Shown: piece after piece, positions 1 through 11,429 of the stretch | Layout: every line of letters starts with the position of its first letter | Numbering within the stretch: position 1 is the stretch's first letter | Assembly: GCA_007844125.1 (NCBI GenBank) | Contig: CM017564.1 | Location: 25,778,494 to 25,842,493, forward strand | DNA length: 64,000 nucleotides | DNA from: Sinonovacula constricta | Lineage: Eukaryota; Mollusca; Bivalvia; Cardiida; Solecurtidae | Direction of reading: 5' to 3' | Position numbers and translations under genes: made by a program | Notes under the pieces: generated by a model | Told to the model about the DNA's origin: nothing | Databases searched by the model: none | Seen by the model: only the letters and a program-made list of their open reading frames with translations

Positions 1-273
1 TCAACACAAATATAAAAAACACAAACATGTCTTCAGACGTAAAAAAACAACAGTATCTACCAAGAATCTTTTTTTTTCAGTAACAAAATAGGCAAAGTGA
101 CAAAATTAGCAAGGTATAAGATTCTTATCAATTATCGCCACTTAAAGAGTTATTGCAGAGGAAGAATTTGCCTTTATTTATAGAAACCCCGGAACACGTG
201 ATCTAGATTTAGAATAAAACCGCACATTTCTCCAAAGTAAGCAGTCGAATGAGACAACACCTTGGTCCGTCGC

Positions 274-316
274 AAAAATAAAATAAAATAAAATAAAATA
301 AATAAAATAAAAATAA
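274..316. repeat. (AAATA)n microsatellite
   Basis: About eight copies of AAATA with one shortened copy. Read directly from the sequence. Confidence 0.9.
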
Positions 317-806
317 AAACCGGTGAAACGTATATTTATGTGTCAAGTGTTTGTTTTGAATGTAACCTTTCGTGGAACTATATTCAATAACTTCTTTCAA
401 TGCTTAAAAAATAATACGATGGTATCTTATCTACATAGAAACAGCAAAGAGCTGTGTTGGCATGCATGCACTATTCTTATATACATGTTTGTCGTTAAGG
501 CGATGTAGCTATGCATGAATATTCATGGGCGGTGTTACCATTAAACCATCAAAATTATAAGAACAGTACGTTTAGGACAATGAGTTGATACAAATAATGA
601 TAAAGTCTGTATGCCATTCGCTTAAACATTTGATATTTATACATATAAAGGATAAGCGAATGTTGATGTCTGTTAAAAATTACTTTTACTTTTTTTGGTA
701 TTTGTATTTATAAATAAATCTTTAAGGTAATTTGGGGTACATTCCTATCGTAACAATTGTTCATAAAAATGAATACGATAACCATATACAATAAGGTGCC
801 ATTTTG

Positions 807-870
<64 letters not shown>

Positions 871-872
871 GT
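807..872. repeat. (TTA)n microsatellite
   Basis: About 20 near-perfect TTA units with two interruptions at the right end. Confidence 0.95.
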
Positions 873-1089
873 TTGACCTTTATATATATATTTTTCTTTC
901 CTTTCGGACTTGAATAGGTATTACGTTGGTCCGCATATTCCTTGACGCATACGTTTGTTTTTGTTATGAAATACACATAGAAATATACGTTCGTATACAA
1001 CTATACCGACGTCCAGCTTCTATTCGTGGAGAAAATACAATATCTGAATAAAGCTTCCCGACACGCAGCAGCTGATAAACTTCTTTAGA

Positions 1090-1115
1090 TGAAAGTTTCG
1101 CCTCGGCTGGGATTT
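1090..1115 (-). repeat. tRNA-like B-box remnant, probable SINE fragment
   Basis: The minus strand reads GGGTTCAAATCCCAG, a good tRNA T-arm/B-box. I could not pair an acceptor stem or find an A-box at the right distance, so a fragment of a tRNA-derived SINE fits better than a tRNA gene. Confidence 0.35.
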
Positions 1116-1807
1116 GAACCCATGCGCCGCAATCATTCTTAATTCCAAACGTCTACATAAAAATGACCGCATCTGTCAACGTTAGAGGCTTTAATAACCG
1201 CCGTGATATTTGACGCACGCAATGATATTTGGACAAGGTTTTTAAAAGGACAGTGTCAGTTCGGTATATAGAGATACATCTTCGAAACGCCTTGGGCATC
1301 TATGTAAAATAGACGTATCTGATTACCAGTGTTTACATGTGACTGGCTGAAGATATGGGCATTCCTTACACGATAAGGCATCTTTATAGCAACTAGATAT
1401 TCTTAAGTGTCCCGTGTCGAATATGCGAACCCTTCGCCGGTTAGAAGAAATTTCCCAGGATACGGCAACCGGTAGATTCTGCCCTATTTGATACAGAGTC
1501 TCTGGCACTATGTTCAGTTCCAGTGCAGAATGTTTGATTGAGGATAACTAAGAATAAAGTATTTGTTATCAACAAACATAGTAGATTACGGGTTAACGAA
1601 TACATGAATTCAAATCACGGCATAATGTTTCGTATGTAGCTGGTTTCTGGTACCATTGTATATCCAAAATACAACCCGCTAAACACAGCAAACATTTATT
1701 TGTCGACTTCCAACTATCTACCCTTTTCATGCTACGTTTTTAAGCAAAACATTTTTTTAAAGTAATTTCATGACATCTGCATTTAAAGTTAATTAGACAT
1801 TGATAAT

Positions 1808-1995
1808 CCCCTGAATGCTTTGCCTTCCACTGCATAGGTTCGAGTCCCGTTCGGGGCGAAGTACTTAACGTGGGTCTTTCAGCTGACCGCGGTGCGCCAG
1901 TGGTTCTACTCAAACATTTGTCTGTTGTTTCTCCACCAAATTAGCTGGACGTCACTTTAATGATCCTATTTGGTCGCTGAGATGTATAAAAAACA
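1808..1995 (+). repeat. SINE family C, copy 1 (5'-truncated)
   Basis: It has a B-box (GGTTCGAGTCCCG near 1847) followed by the same body as other family C copies: 'gtggttctactca', a 'ttagctggac' block, and 'aatgatc..ggtcgct'. Compare 38035-38285 and 49656-49891. The 5' tRNA-like A-box part is missing or diverged. Confidence 0.75.
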
Positions 1996-2319
1996 TTGCT
2001 TATAACTCTGCCACTATTAGTGCATATGGATTTTCATAATCTGCCTTCGACCGATCACATTGTTATTCCGTATTCCGTGTTCTGAATTATTCTGTTTATT
2101 TAAATAACGATGTACGGTTTTGTATTACCGGCAACGTGTTTGTTTTAGGCAACACTTTTAAAATAGCTGTTTGTGATTTATTTATTACTTGAGTGTGATT
2201 GCAAAGCGTCATAAACGATGCACCAAAGACCTTTTTTTTCTCTGACAAAATATCCACTGTGTTCTCCACAGAAATGTTTATTTAGCCGGTTTGTTTAAAG
2301 GTTTTACTAGTCGCGTATC

Positions 2320-2637
2320 ATGTAATGACACACCGGCCGCAATAGCTCACGTGATAGAGCGTCGGATTGCGGATCTGGAGGTCGCGGGTTCAAATCCCGG
2401 CCGGATCAAACCAAAGATTTTAAAGTTGGTAGTTGTGGTTTGCCTCCTTACGCTAGGGGCTAAGAGGACAGCATTACGCCTGACTCTTCGGTGTCAAAAT
2501 AATGGACCGACCAGGTTCAGTCCCTGGGCACCTTATAAGTGCCCTTTGCTACAATGATAGAAATGTCGCTGCACAATATCGGCAAAAATTCCGGCAAAAA
2601 AACAACAACAACGAACAAAACAAATGTAATGACACAC
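2320..2637 (+). repeat. SINE family A, intact copy with target-site duplication
   Basis: The element runs 2334-2623 between two identical 14-bp copies of ATGTAATGACACAC (2320-2333 and 2624-2637). Its head is tRNA-like: A-box 'tagctcacgtgatagagcg' near 2344 and B-box 'ggttcaaatcc' near 2387. A body follows that is shared with 20290-20560 (minus) and 43318-43503 (plus). The tail is A-rich with CAA units. The perfect duplication indicates a fairly young RNA-polymerase-III-type retroposon insertion. Confidence 0.9.
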
Positions 2638-2944
2638 GTGACCTTTAATCCACGTGATATTTGTACGAGTGTATCCGTGTTTCTACCTGTCTCTCGGGGC
2701 CGTGTTGTCTTGATTAACATTTTTACGTATTATTTTTTCTTGTGATCGTGACCTTTTTCTACAAACCAATACTGCCATGGGCCAACACCAGCGAGGTTGT
2801 AGCTGAATTGTCTCTTTGTGAATGTTGACAAACCCTGACCAGGCTACATTTGATTATATACTATGTTGAATTCGTATTTATTGTCTGTCAGCTGCAATTA
2901 ATTTTAACTTGACATATAGCAACCGACTCCGCAGAATATAGTGC

Positions 2945-3406
2945 AGATCCTGATCAGCCGGCTTCCGACACCAGTGATGGATCCGGTGGGGGTGGGGGTG
3001 GGGGTGAGCATGGGGAAATGCATCCCCCACAAACCAGGTAAAAAGTAAAGTTGTGAAAACAGATATAATTTTAAGTAAGCTTAAAATGATTACGCTTTTT
3101 AAGTAAATTTTGTATGTTAACTGCTTAGGTCGAAGTTAGGGCCCTTTACTGTGTATATATATCAAGTATTTTCTGCGATAAAGTCATATCCCCACCCCAC
3201 CCCACCACCACCACCACCACCACCAACAACAACAACATTTTCTGGATCCGCCCCTGCCCGTTCTAAAGCTGACTGTCCTAAATCCAGACTATTGTTTACC
3301 ACAGCCAGGACAATCTTAGGACTGCATAGGTCGAAGTAAGGGTCCCTAACTGTGTATGTATATCCAGCATTTACTGCGACAAAGTTGAATGGATCTTGAT
3401 TCATAT

Positions 3407-3437
<31 letters not shown>

Positions 3438-3445
3438 AAAGATGC
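2945..3445 (+). repeat. Dispersed repeat family F with G- and C-runs
   Basis: A unit runs from 'gatggatccgg' with (GGGGGT)n near 2980 to the block 'taggtcgaagttagggccc' near 3127 and a C-rich end near 3190. A second partial copy follows at 3310-3445 and ends in a run of about 21 C then 13 A. A third copy lies inverted at 50630-50910 in an ABCG2 intron. The G/C runs could form quadruplexes. The class is unknown; a non-autonomous DNA element is possible. Confidence 0.65.
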
Positions 3446-3619
3446 TGGATCCGCCCTATTGTTACTTCTATTTGATATAGACAAACTTTCGGACACCATC
3501 ATATAATCAAGAGACGTTTGTCAAAAACTTCCCAAACTGTCTATGGAGTTCTTTTATCGGACAAACAATGGACACTTTATTTTTTCCTTAGCAGGACAAA
3601 GCGACCAACATAAATGTTG

Positions 3620-4196
3620 CACTTGCCTAACGTAAAGTTGCCTAACGTAAAGCTGCCTAACACAAAGTTACCTAACGTAAAGCTGCCTAACGCAAAGTTG
3701 CCTAACGCAAAGTTGCCTAACGTAATGCTGCCTAACGTAAAGCTGCCTAACGTAAAGCTGCCTAATAACGTAAAGCTGCCTAACGTAAAGCTGCCTAACG
3801 TAAAGTTGCATAATGTAAAGCTGCCTAACGTAAAGTTGCCTAACGTAAAGATGCCTTACGTAAAGCTGCCTAATAACGTAAAGTTGCCTAATGTAAAGCT
3901 CCCTAATAACGTAAAGTTGCCTAACGTAAAGCTGCCTAACGTAAAGTTGCCTAACGTAAAGCTGCCTTACGTAAAGCTGCCTAATAACGTAAAGTTGCCT
4001 AATGTAAAGCTGCCTAATAACGTAAAGTTGCCTAACGTAAAGCTGCCTAATAACGTAAAGTTGCCTTACGTAAAGCTGCCTAATAACGTAAAGTTGCCTA
4101 ATGTAAAGCTGCCTAATAACGTAAAGTTGCCTAACGTAAAGCTGCCTAACGTAAAGTTGCCTAACGTAAAGCTGCCTAACGTGAAGCTGTCTAACG
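3620..4196 (+). repeat. 15/18-bp minisatellite (LPNVK array)
   Basis: About 36 head-to-tail units of a 15-bp repeat (CTGCCTAACGTAAAG). Several units carry an extra TAA trinucleotide, making 18 bp. Both lengths are multiples of three, so one plus-strand frame stays open for 198 codons (3614-4210) with an LPNVK/LPNNVK repeat. There is no domain, signal peptide or splice context, so I treat it as a non-coding minisatellite whose open frame follows from unit length. Confidence 0.9.
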
Positions 4197-4613
4197 AATG
4201 CTGCTGCTAAAAGACATACAAAACAAGTCCGCAGACAATGTTCATCGGAAAGAACTCTTCATGTTCGATTAAAAACTAGAATTATTCACCTTTTTCTAGA
4301 ACTTATCCGAACAGCGACATCGTCTGGCTATTCTGTTAAGGAAGTAGTGACTTATTCTGTTGGGGTTTAAATTATTCAAAACTACGAAGGCATAATAAAA
4401 CACCACACTCTGTGTGTCCGGATATTTTATGTATTTAGCATCTTTTTTTTCCAAATATTTAAAATATTATAAATATTTTAAATGAGCATACACATGAGGT
4501 ATTAAATTTAGAGAGATTTTCGTAAAGAAAAACGCGTTGAAGGGAGTAAGTTGGAAGTATCTTACAGAAGGCATTAAAACATACTTGCAATAAAGTTTTT
4601 CCATCTTTTTGAT

Positions 4614-4888
4614 ATGTTTATTGGGTTTATCGTTCTACCAACAGTATTTCTTTTATTTGGAGAAGGTGTCCACTTGAACAGATATAGTACTGCCTTCACT
4701 GTGCATAACATGCTATGAACACCTGGCATGATACCACACCCAGTCACATTATCCTGACACTGGGCCAACCAGCCGTGGAAGTACCCTTATATTTACTTGC
4801 GCGTTAGCAAGTGCGTTTTACCACTACCATTTTTATCGACTTTGTTATGTCGTAACCCGGGATTGAACCCGGGGCCTCCCAACAACTA
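4614..4888 (-). repeat. SINE family B, copy 1
   Basis: The minus-strand element has its B-box (GGTTCAATCCCGGG) at the 4860-4880 end. The body 'tgtccact..gcagatatag..gccttcactgtgcata' is shared with 10024-10305, 30250-30492 and 51627-51930. It ends in the 'gataaacccaataa' block near 4618. Confidence 0.85.
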
Positions 4889-4889
4889 T

Positions 4890-6133
4890 GTGTTTGTAAT
4901 ACTGCACCGATATCAAGCAAACAATGCTAAATTCATGGTTATTCGCTACATGTTTCATAGATAGGCATGTACATTTATTTACTAGCAGCAACAAGAGCAG
5001 ATTCCGAGCCGCCCCCACAGTCAGCTGGGTAGAGTACGGCAGGTTGCCGGTTTCAAAGGGCTCCTTTACCGGTTTCAGTTTAACCCGGCGGTTAACTTTT
5101 CATTCAGTATTAATGAAAACATACATTTTCATGAAAATAAACGTAGCCTGAAGCAACGTATGGATATCGCGGTGACAATTGGTGGTACTTATGGCCTGTG
5201 AGTATCAGTTTTGATTAAAATGCGAATTACATAACTTGTTACCATGCATGACTTGTAACGACCTAAATAAATGTAACACGCCAACGCGATGTTAAGACGG
5301 TGAACAACAAAAATAACTTGTGCAAGATCGGTCTGTATGTTGTATTTACCGTGTTCATTTTGTCTCAAGTTACATTTTTACGTAATGGATAAAGAAATAA
5401 TGTAAAACGAGTATACGCAATAAAAATGGTAAATGAAAACGACAAAGCCAGTATGCGACAGCAGATCTATAAGATTTACTCTGTATACAAGTTTGCAGGT
5501 ACAGTGTTTAACTGAGTTAACTGTAACTATCTATAGAACTGCAGTGTTACACACGTGTTTATTTTTAGCAAAGTTTGAAGTGCTTACGAAACTGTTTTGT
5601 TGATAAAAGTTCGAACTTAATATACACCTGCTAACGCGTTAAGATTTTTTTTCTTACAGTTTACGACGCGTTTCGAATAAATAAACCCTCAGCACATATT
5701 GAATTTTACACGTACTGTAAGCCAGAGCTAAATTACTCAATGTTTACTTTATACAAGGGGTTGTATGTATTTCAGACAAGTTAACGACTGTAATGTCAAG
5801 CGAGCTTATTTTATCATTTTCAAGTGACCTCATTTTATCATTGTCAATCATGCTATTAAAAATGTTGCAAATTAATGCCAACTTTCAGAATTAATAAAAA
5901 AGACGAAGACAAAATAAATCATTTCATCATTTTGCCACTTCCAGACCTACCACAGCCTCATTGCCATAAAAGGATGTTGCTAACGCAGAAGTAGCAACAG
6001 TAGATACAGAATCATCAATTACAAAACAACAACAACAACAACAACAACACAAAAAAAACATTAACAGTAAATACATTTTATCTAAATATCAATGAAATAT
6101 CGATGTGATGCAATACACGTATCATTAACTTAC
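4890..6133. other. Intron or intergenic stretch
   Basis: This lies 3' of the dehydrogenase first exon on the minus strand and so is probably its first intron. I searched by eye for a second exon carrying the glycine-rich continuation of the Rossmann motif and found none. A short (CAA)n tract lies at 6027-6048. Confidence 0.4.
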
Positions 6134-6308
6134 CTGTGATAAATACGGCTTTCTTTGCAGAGTTTATTTTCTCCACTTTTTGTGGCATCAGATACAGTAT
6201 GATCACAGCTCCTAACACAGACGCTATAAGCGCACCAAAGAAACATCCGCAAGAAAAGAGAACCAACGTCAGCAGACCAAGTCCAGCAAATGCGACCATC
6301 GACGTCAT
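6134..6308 (-). CDS. First coding exon of an SDR-family dehydrogenase (partial)
   Basis: This is a 58-codon minus-strand exon from an ATG at 6306-6308 to a consensus donor (CAG|GTAAGT at 6133/6134), ending in phase 1. Residues 5-40 are strongly hydrophobic (a membrane anchor or two helices). Then come a charged linker and KKAVFITG at 52-59. In the SDR9C/retinol-dehydrogenase and hydroxybutyrate-dehydrogenase group this segment is beta-1 leading into the TGxxxGxG cofactor-binding loop, and the intron falls inside that loop. If so, the product is a membrane-anchored NAD(P)-dependent oxidoreductase of the ER or mitochondrion. The substrate cannot be inferred. No further exon is recognisable towards position 1, so the rest probably lies beyond the window. 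Confidence 0.6.
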
Positions 6309-6997
6309 GTTTTCCTTTCCCGTAATTTATACAGCGATGTATCTACTTATAACCACAAATCACTTGAACTCCTTCCAATAACAGACTGACAAGATCTGTC
6401 CTGTCTCTGAAAACAAAGCCTAACTTAAAATAGTCCCGTAATTTCGCTGAACCTTGCACGATAATACATCAACCCCTCTTAACCAAGCGAAACTACAAAT
6501 CAATATGATTACGTCAATCCAGCGAAACGAAATAGGATGCTACCGTTGGCTAAATGGGGACACTTCTTGCTAACTGATCACTGGCGAAATAATTCAAATG
6601 AACAGGTATTTAAACTCAAACTCGCTACATTGACAATACTTTAATATATCCCTCTATCTGCACACGCATATAGTCAAACACTGAGTGAATTCTCCAGTAT
6701 TCTATGTAGCCAGCGCACCGTATAAAGTCCTAGGGTCAGGCCGAAGCGGTTGAAGTGCGTAGATATTTTCACTCAGTTTTAATATCCACCCTGCTGGACA
6801 GATAAGCTGGGTTTATTAGGCTACATACCTGTGTACCGCGAGACTACAGAGGCCTCTGTGTGTGTGTGTCTGTACAGTCAAAATACACTTATACAAGATT
6901 TAAAACCCTATCTGTGCAAATACTCCTTTTTACCTTTATAGGTCGCAGCGCAAGTTGACAATCTAAGAGGACATCCGTTGGTGTCGTCAGTATTTTT
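6309..6997. other. Upstream flank of the dehydrogenase exon
   Basis: No coding signal. It presumably holds the 5'UTR and promoter of the minus-strand dehydrogenase. I found no convincing TATA box. A short (TG)n run lies near 6860. Confidence 0.35.
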
Positions 6998-7405
6998 TAT
7001 GCTCCCCGGGAGCATATAGTCGCCGCGTTGTCCGTCTGTCCGTCCCGCATTCGTGTCCGGCCCATAATTTGTTATTTGAGGTCGCATTTTAAAATTATTT
7101 GACAGAAATCATCGTCATATCTAGACGACGTGTCGCGCGTAAAATTCGGGTCGCTACCTTGAAGGTCGAGGTCACAGCATGACCTTGAAGCAAAATCGTG
7201 TCTGGTCCGTAACTTTGTTATTTATAGTTGGATTTTAAAATTATATCACAGAAATGATCGCTATATCGAGACGACGTGTCGTGTGCAAATATGGGTTGCT
7301 ACCTTGAAGGTCAAGGTCATAGTTATACCATCATAGTTATACAACAAACCGTTTTTGTGACAAAATACCCATAGGGAGCATCATCCGTTTTCGACGGTCT
7401 CTTGT
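6998..7405 (+). repeat. Dispersed repeat with palindromic GGGAGCAT end
   Basis: It starts with the palindrome ATGCTCCCCGGGAGCAT, followed by 'tagtcgccgcg' and repeated GTCCGTC. It holds two internal repeats of about 130 bp containing 'gacgacgtgtcg' and 'gctaccttgaaggtc', and ends in 'agggagcatcatccg'. The arrangement suggests a non-autonomous interspersed element. Similar openings are, as I recall, common in mollusc genomes, but the class is not established here. Confidence 0.5.
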
Positions 7406-9394
7406 TTTTAACTCTTGTAAAAATGTATTTCTACATACATTGCTTGCTGTATAAGTACTTGTTTGTTTAAAGTTACAAGATTTGTAGTTAGGTCGGGTTG
7501 TTCCCACTTTGACAACTTTCTATATGTTTAGTTTGAAGAAAAAAAGCTTCACAAAGCGATAATCCGTGCGGTGTTAAAGTAAAAAAACTGCCTATGGTAT
7601 ATAAGTTATAAAATTATAGCGGTGTTCCAATGCTCTGTATTTTCCCGATGAACTTTATTTTAATTAACTCGGATTTCATAATGATTAATAATTCGTTTTA
7701 TGTAATTAACTGTTGGTAGATAGAATGGGAACCATGTTGTCACAAAATGGATCTTGTTATTTCCTTTCAACCAGAAACTGCAAGCACAAACGTTTTGACT
7801 CTTGTTCTTTGACCTTACCTTCAAAAGAAAACTGAGTTTATCTAAGTTTGACGGCGAATCCGACGAACAAGCAAATCTAGAAGTAATAAATACACATAGA
7901 CAAGAATCAATGGGCGCTTGTCTGATAGAATCACTGGTCAAATTTAGTTGTGTGTAGTTGTATTTCCGTCGGATCATTTGGTGTCCCTCACTCGTTAAGT
8001 TATATGCTTTGATAAGGGACACTTAATTACAAAATCGTTATCATGTTCATTATTGCTGTTAGCTCGATTTAATGGGTCGAAGTTTCCAGGTATCCATCAG
8101 TCGGGAACGATGGCATGGTATCATATATTGTTACTACATGTATTCGTACAAAAATCGTTATCAGTGCGTGTTCCGTCGACGAGTAGCAGAACTCATCTTT
8201 TATTACATTTGAAAGATTTCCCATGAATATAAAATAAGTAAAAAAAATATTATTTATAGGAGCCTAGATTTTAACATGATGAGCACGTTGCCTGATAGAC
8301 GTGACGCCTGATAGACGTGAGTGAGCTGTTCATATATAATAAATGTTATTTACGAACATTTTTGATTCACTAGAAATCATGTTTTCCCCCTTATCTGGCC
8401 ATTGTATTAGATGTATAGACAGTTGCTTTTTCGAAGATATTTATTCTCCATGCAACCAAGAAGGGAGGGATAAAGATACACTATTTTTATGGCTGTGCTT
8501 CGTGTCCGGCAATCTGATCACCTCGGCCTTTATGCTATGCAAGAGACCTCTGACATAATAAGGCGCCATCTTGGATCTACTTTGTGTGTCTTAGTTTTAA
8601 TACTGGGTATTTAATGTTGACTTTTCAATTTTCCGTAAATCATATAGATTGTATTGATAAAAAAAATCGTTGTTATTGCAAGATATACTCAACTAAATGA
8701 TATATATATAATTTGTTACTTTCTCGCGAACGGACACTGTTTCATAACTCAGGCGACGCACTTTGGTGTATTCTAGAGCTATGTACGAGGTGTATTTTAC
8801 GAACCATACGGAAATACCCGAAGTTTTACGATTGCGTGTCCGGACGAACTAGTGTAACGTACTTTCATGGAATGACGTACGTTTGTTTAGAAATGTTTTA
8901 ATCAGTCCAGTTCTGCTTTGAAAGTAGACGAAGACTGAAAGCCGTTGCTTTTATGTATATCACTACCGTACGATAATGGTTGTTACGATTGGTAAATATG
9001 GCGAAATGGCGTTTATGACATAGTTACACTTAACAAACTAACAACAATTCGACCTTTTTCCGGTCTACTTGTAAAAACCTCTATGTTGTCGGCCAAACAA
9101 CACTGGGAAAGTGTTTAGACGTAGCCTTATGAAAACAAAATATAAAAAAATATTATTATTTTCCTAGTTCCCGTTTGATTTTTATTCACAGTTGATGTAG
9201 AAGCGGTCGCCGTTCCAAAGTTTGATATTTTGAGTTTCCAAATGCATTTGTCTGGTTTCTAAAATTGTTCAAGCATGTATATTCATGAGACATTTGAAAT
9301 AAAAAAAAAGGAAGCAGGTTTACACGAATCAATATCTAAACCGTATCCCCGCTTTTCGTGTGTAAAGCGACTTTACTCTAGCTTTTAAAAAGTT
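7406..9394. other. Gene-free stretch
   Basis: Open frames of up to 120 codons (7660-8022 minus) show no domain, no codon bias I can see, and no splice context. A diverged repeat pair containing 'cagtcgggaa' occurs near 8098 and again near 9708. Nothing else is supported. Confidence 0.45.
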
Positions 9395-9655
9395 ACGTTC
9401 TTACCTCCCTTGTGGGTAGGTACATTGTATTTGGTATATAGTTACGGAAGACAACTCAAGATGTTTCCACTGTTTAAACTTTGGAAGAAGACTTAAGACT
9501 GAATCTTGCAAATAAAATGGAATTTTACTGATTGAGATGAGATTTTTTTTCACAAAAAGCTTGAGCGCTTTTAAAAAAAATTAAAATTAAAATTTATTAT
9601 CTTTCTTATAAATATATAAAGTATACGAAACTACCTTTCCACAAGGGAGATAACT
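9393..9655. mobile_element. Candidate MITE with CTCCCTTGTGG terminal repeats
   Basis: Left end TTACCTCCCTTGTGG (about 9400) matches the inverted right end CCACAAGGGAGATAA (about 9640-9655) at 14 of 15 positions. The interior of about 240 bp is AT-rich and non-coding. No clear target duplication was identified. The class is inferred only from the inverted termini. Confidence 0.45.
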
Positions 9656-10023
9656 TAAACATTTCTTTCTTTTCTTGTTTAAATGTAAAAATCATCAGGT
9701 ACCGATCAGTCGGGAATGATTAAATGGTATTGTATAGTGTAAATGCATGTATACGTGCTGACAGATTAATATTCATTGAGGTTCGCTATGTCGTTTTTGC
9801 TACAACATAAATGTACAGATTGATTCACAAAACTCGACTGCAGGGTACACTCATTTTTTAATTGATTTGTTGTTGTTTTTGTTTCTGCAAGAACACCTAT
9901 GTGCTGATTAAATTATAAAACTCGACTGCTGGGTACACTTATTTTTTAATTGATTTTTTTTGACCAGTTAACCAGTTTATTGCATTTAACATATACATGT
10001 TTAAGCAAACTACAAGGCTATGT
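9656..10023. repeat. Diverged outlying copies of the 85-bp repeat
   Basis: Blocks resembling 'ctgcaagaacacctatgtgctgatta' and 'aactcgactgc.gggtacac' occur near 9825-9955. They are related to the regular 85-bp array further right but separated from it. Confidence 0.5.
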
Positions 10024-10305
10024 TTGTTTATTGTTAATTGGGTTTATCATCCCACCAACAGTATTTCAGTTATCTGGAGACGGTGTCCACTTGAAGCAGA
10101 TATAGTGCTGCCTTCACTGTGTATAGCATGCCGTGAACACCTGGCATGATACCACACCCAGTCACATTATCCTGACACCAGGCCAACCAGTCATGGAAAT
10201 ACCCTTATATTTGCTTGAGCGTTAGCAAGGGAGCTATACCACTACCATTTTTAACGACTTTGGTATGTCGCAGCCCGGGATCGAACCCGGGGCCTCCCGT
10301 AACAA
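10024..10305 (-). repeat. SINE family B, copy 2
   Basis: Nearly colinear with the copy at 4614-4888, same orientation. The B-box lies at the right end (CGGGATCGAACCCGGGG read on plus near 10277). Family B copies also occur in ABCG2 introns. Confidence 0.85.
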
Positions 10306-11429
10306 GGATACATTTGCACGTGAACAAGAGATAAACAAAAGAGCACATTAAGAACATTCATGAAACAGTACAAATTTGTGTACAACGCGACAAAATATAT
10401 AGAGTAAGGTAGCGATGTAACACTATTACAGTAATACAGTGAGCGACAGTATACATATCAACACTATCACATAAGAACATGAAACAATACAAATACAAAT
10501 AAACACCGAGAGACGAAAACAGACCAGCATGTAACTAAATTAAAACAACAACAAAACAAATGTATGCATAATCTTGCCCTTAAGTGTATTAAAGTGTAAC
10601 ATTAATATCATAAGGCACAATGGTAATAAGTTTTAACATTTACGTACAACATTTAATAATGCATTATTTGCCATTTCTTCTATTAAAAGCATTAAATAAA
10701 AATTTACCTAGTCCAACTATATTTTTCTTTGTATGAGAACACAAAATATTTTCGAATTAAGTTATGCTTGGCCAATCACAATAGTATTTGGGGAGAAATT
10801 TCAGTCTTAAATCTCTATAATATGGACACACTAAAAGGAAATTGTTTTTGTTTCTGCAACAACCCAGATGTGCTGATTAATTCATAAAGCTCGACTGCAG
10901 GGTACACTCATTTCTTAATTTATTTGTTTTTGTTTCTGCAACAACAGAGATGTGCTGATTAATTCATTAAGCTCGACTACATAACATAACATAACATAAC
11001 ATAACATAACATAACAAATCTTTTATTCTCCCATGTAACATATTTTCAACATGGGGATATGTACAAAATATGGTAATCAGATTTTACTTGGGTTTTCGGT
11101 CTGTCTTCAAATAAACGGTATATTGCTATTTCTTTGGTACATAAGGTAATATATTTCAGGGTACATTCCTTTTTTAATTAATTTGTTTGTATTTCTGCAA
11201 AAACACAGATGTGCTGATTAATTCATAAAGCTCGACTACATAACATAACATAACATAACATAACATAACATAACATAACAAATCTTTTATTCTCCCATGT
11301 AACATAGTTACAACATGGGGATATGTACAAAACATGGTAATCAAAATTCACTAGGGTTTTCGGTCTGTCTTCAAATAAACGATACATTGCTATGCTATTT
11401 CTTTAGTATATAAGTTAATATATTTCAGG
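10306..11429. repeat. Mixed stretch: outlying 85-bp repeats and (ACATA)n-linked duplicate
   Basis: Two partial copies of the 85-bp unit lie at about 10845-10980 and one at about 11165-11235. Two are followed by a run of ACATA pentamers (10979-11016 and 11236-11280). Each run leads into a duplicated block of about 130 bp starting 'aaatcttttattctcccatg'. The pattern indicates duplication of a composite unit. There is no gene. Confidence 0.65.

Larger units (their letters stand above)
1..1800. other. Gene-free stretch
   Basis: I see no gene here. The stretch is AT-rich and holds two microsatellites (listed separately) and a short tRNA-like B-box remnant near 1105. Frames of up to about 60 codons exist but show no recognisable domain or splice context. 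Confidence 0.5.

Noticed and set aside
1323..1508. A 61-codon minus-strand frame as a second exon of the dehydrogenase
   Set aside because: It lacks the glycine-rich cofactor motif continuation, and no acceptor in the required phase was found.
2340..2405. Possible tRNA gene
   Set aside because: A- and B-boxes are present but the stems do not close properly, and the sequence continues into a body shared with other dispersed copies and is framed by a target-site duplication. It is a SINE head.
7660..8022. A 120-codon minus-strand frame
   Set aside because: No signal peptide, domain, splice context or compositional difference from the surrounding AT-rich DNA; length is compatible with chance.
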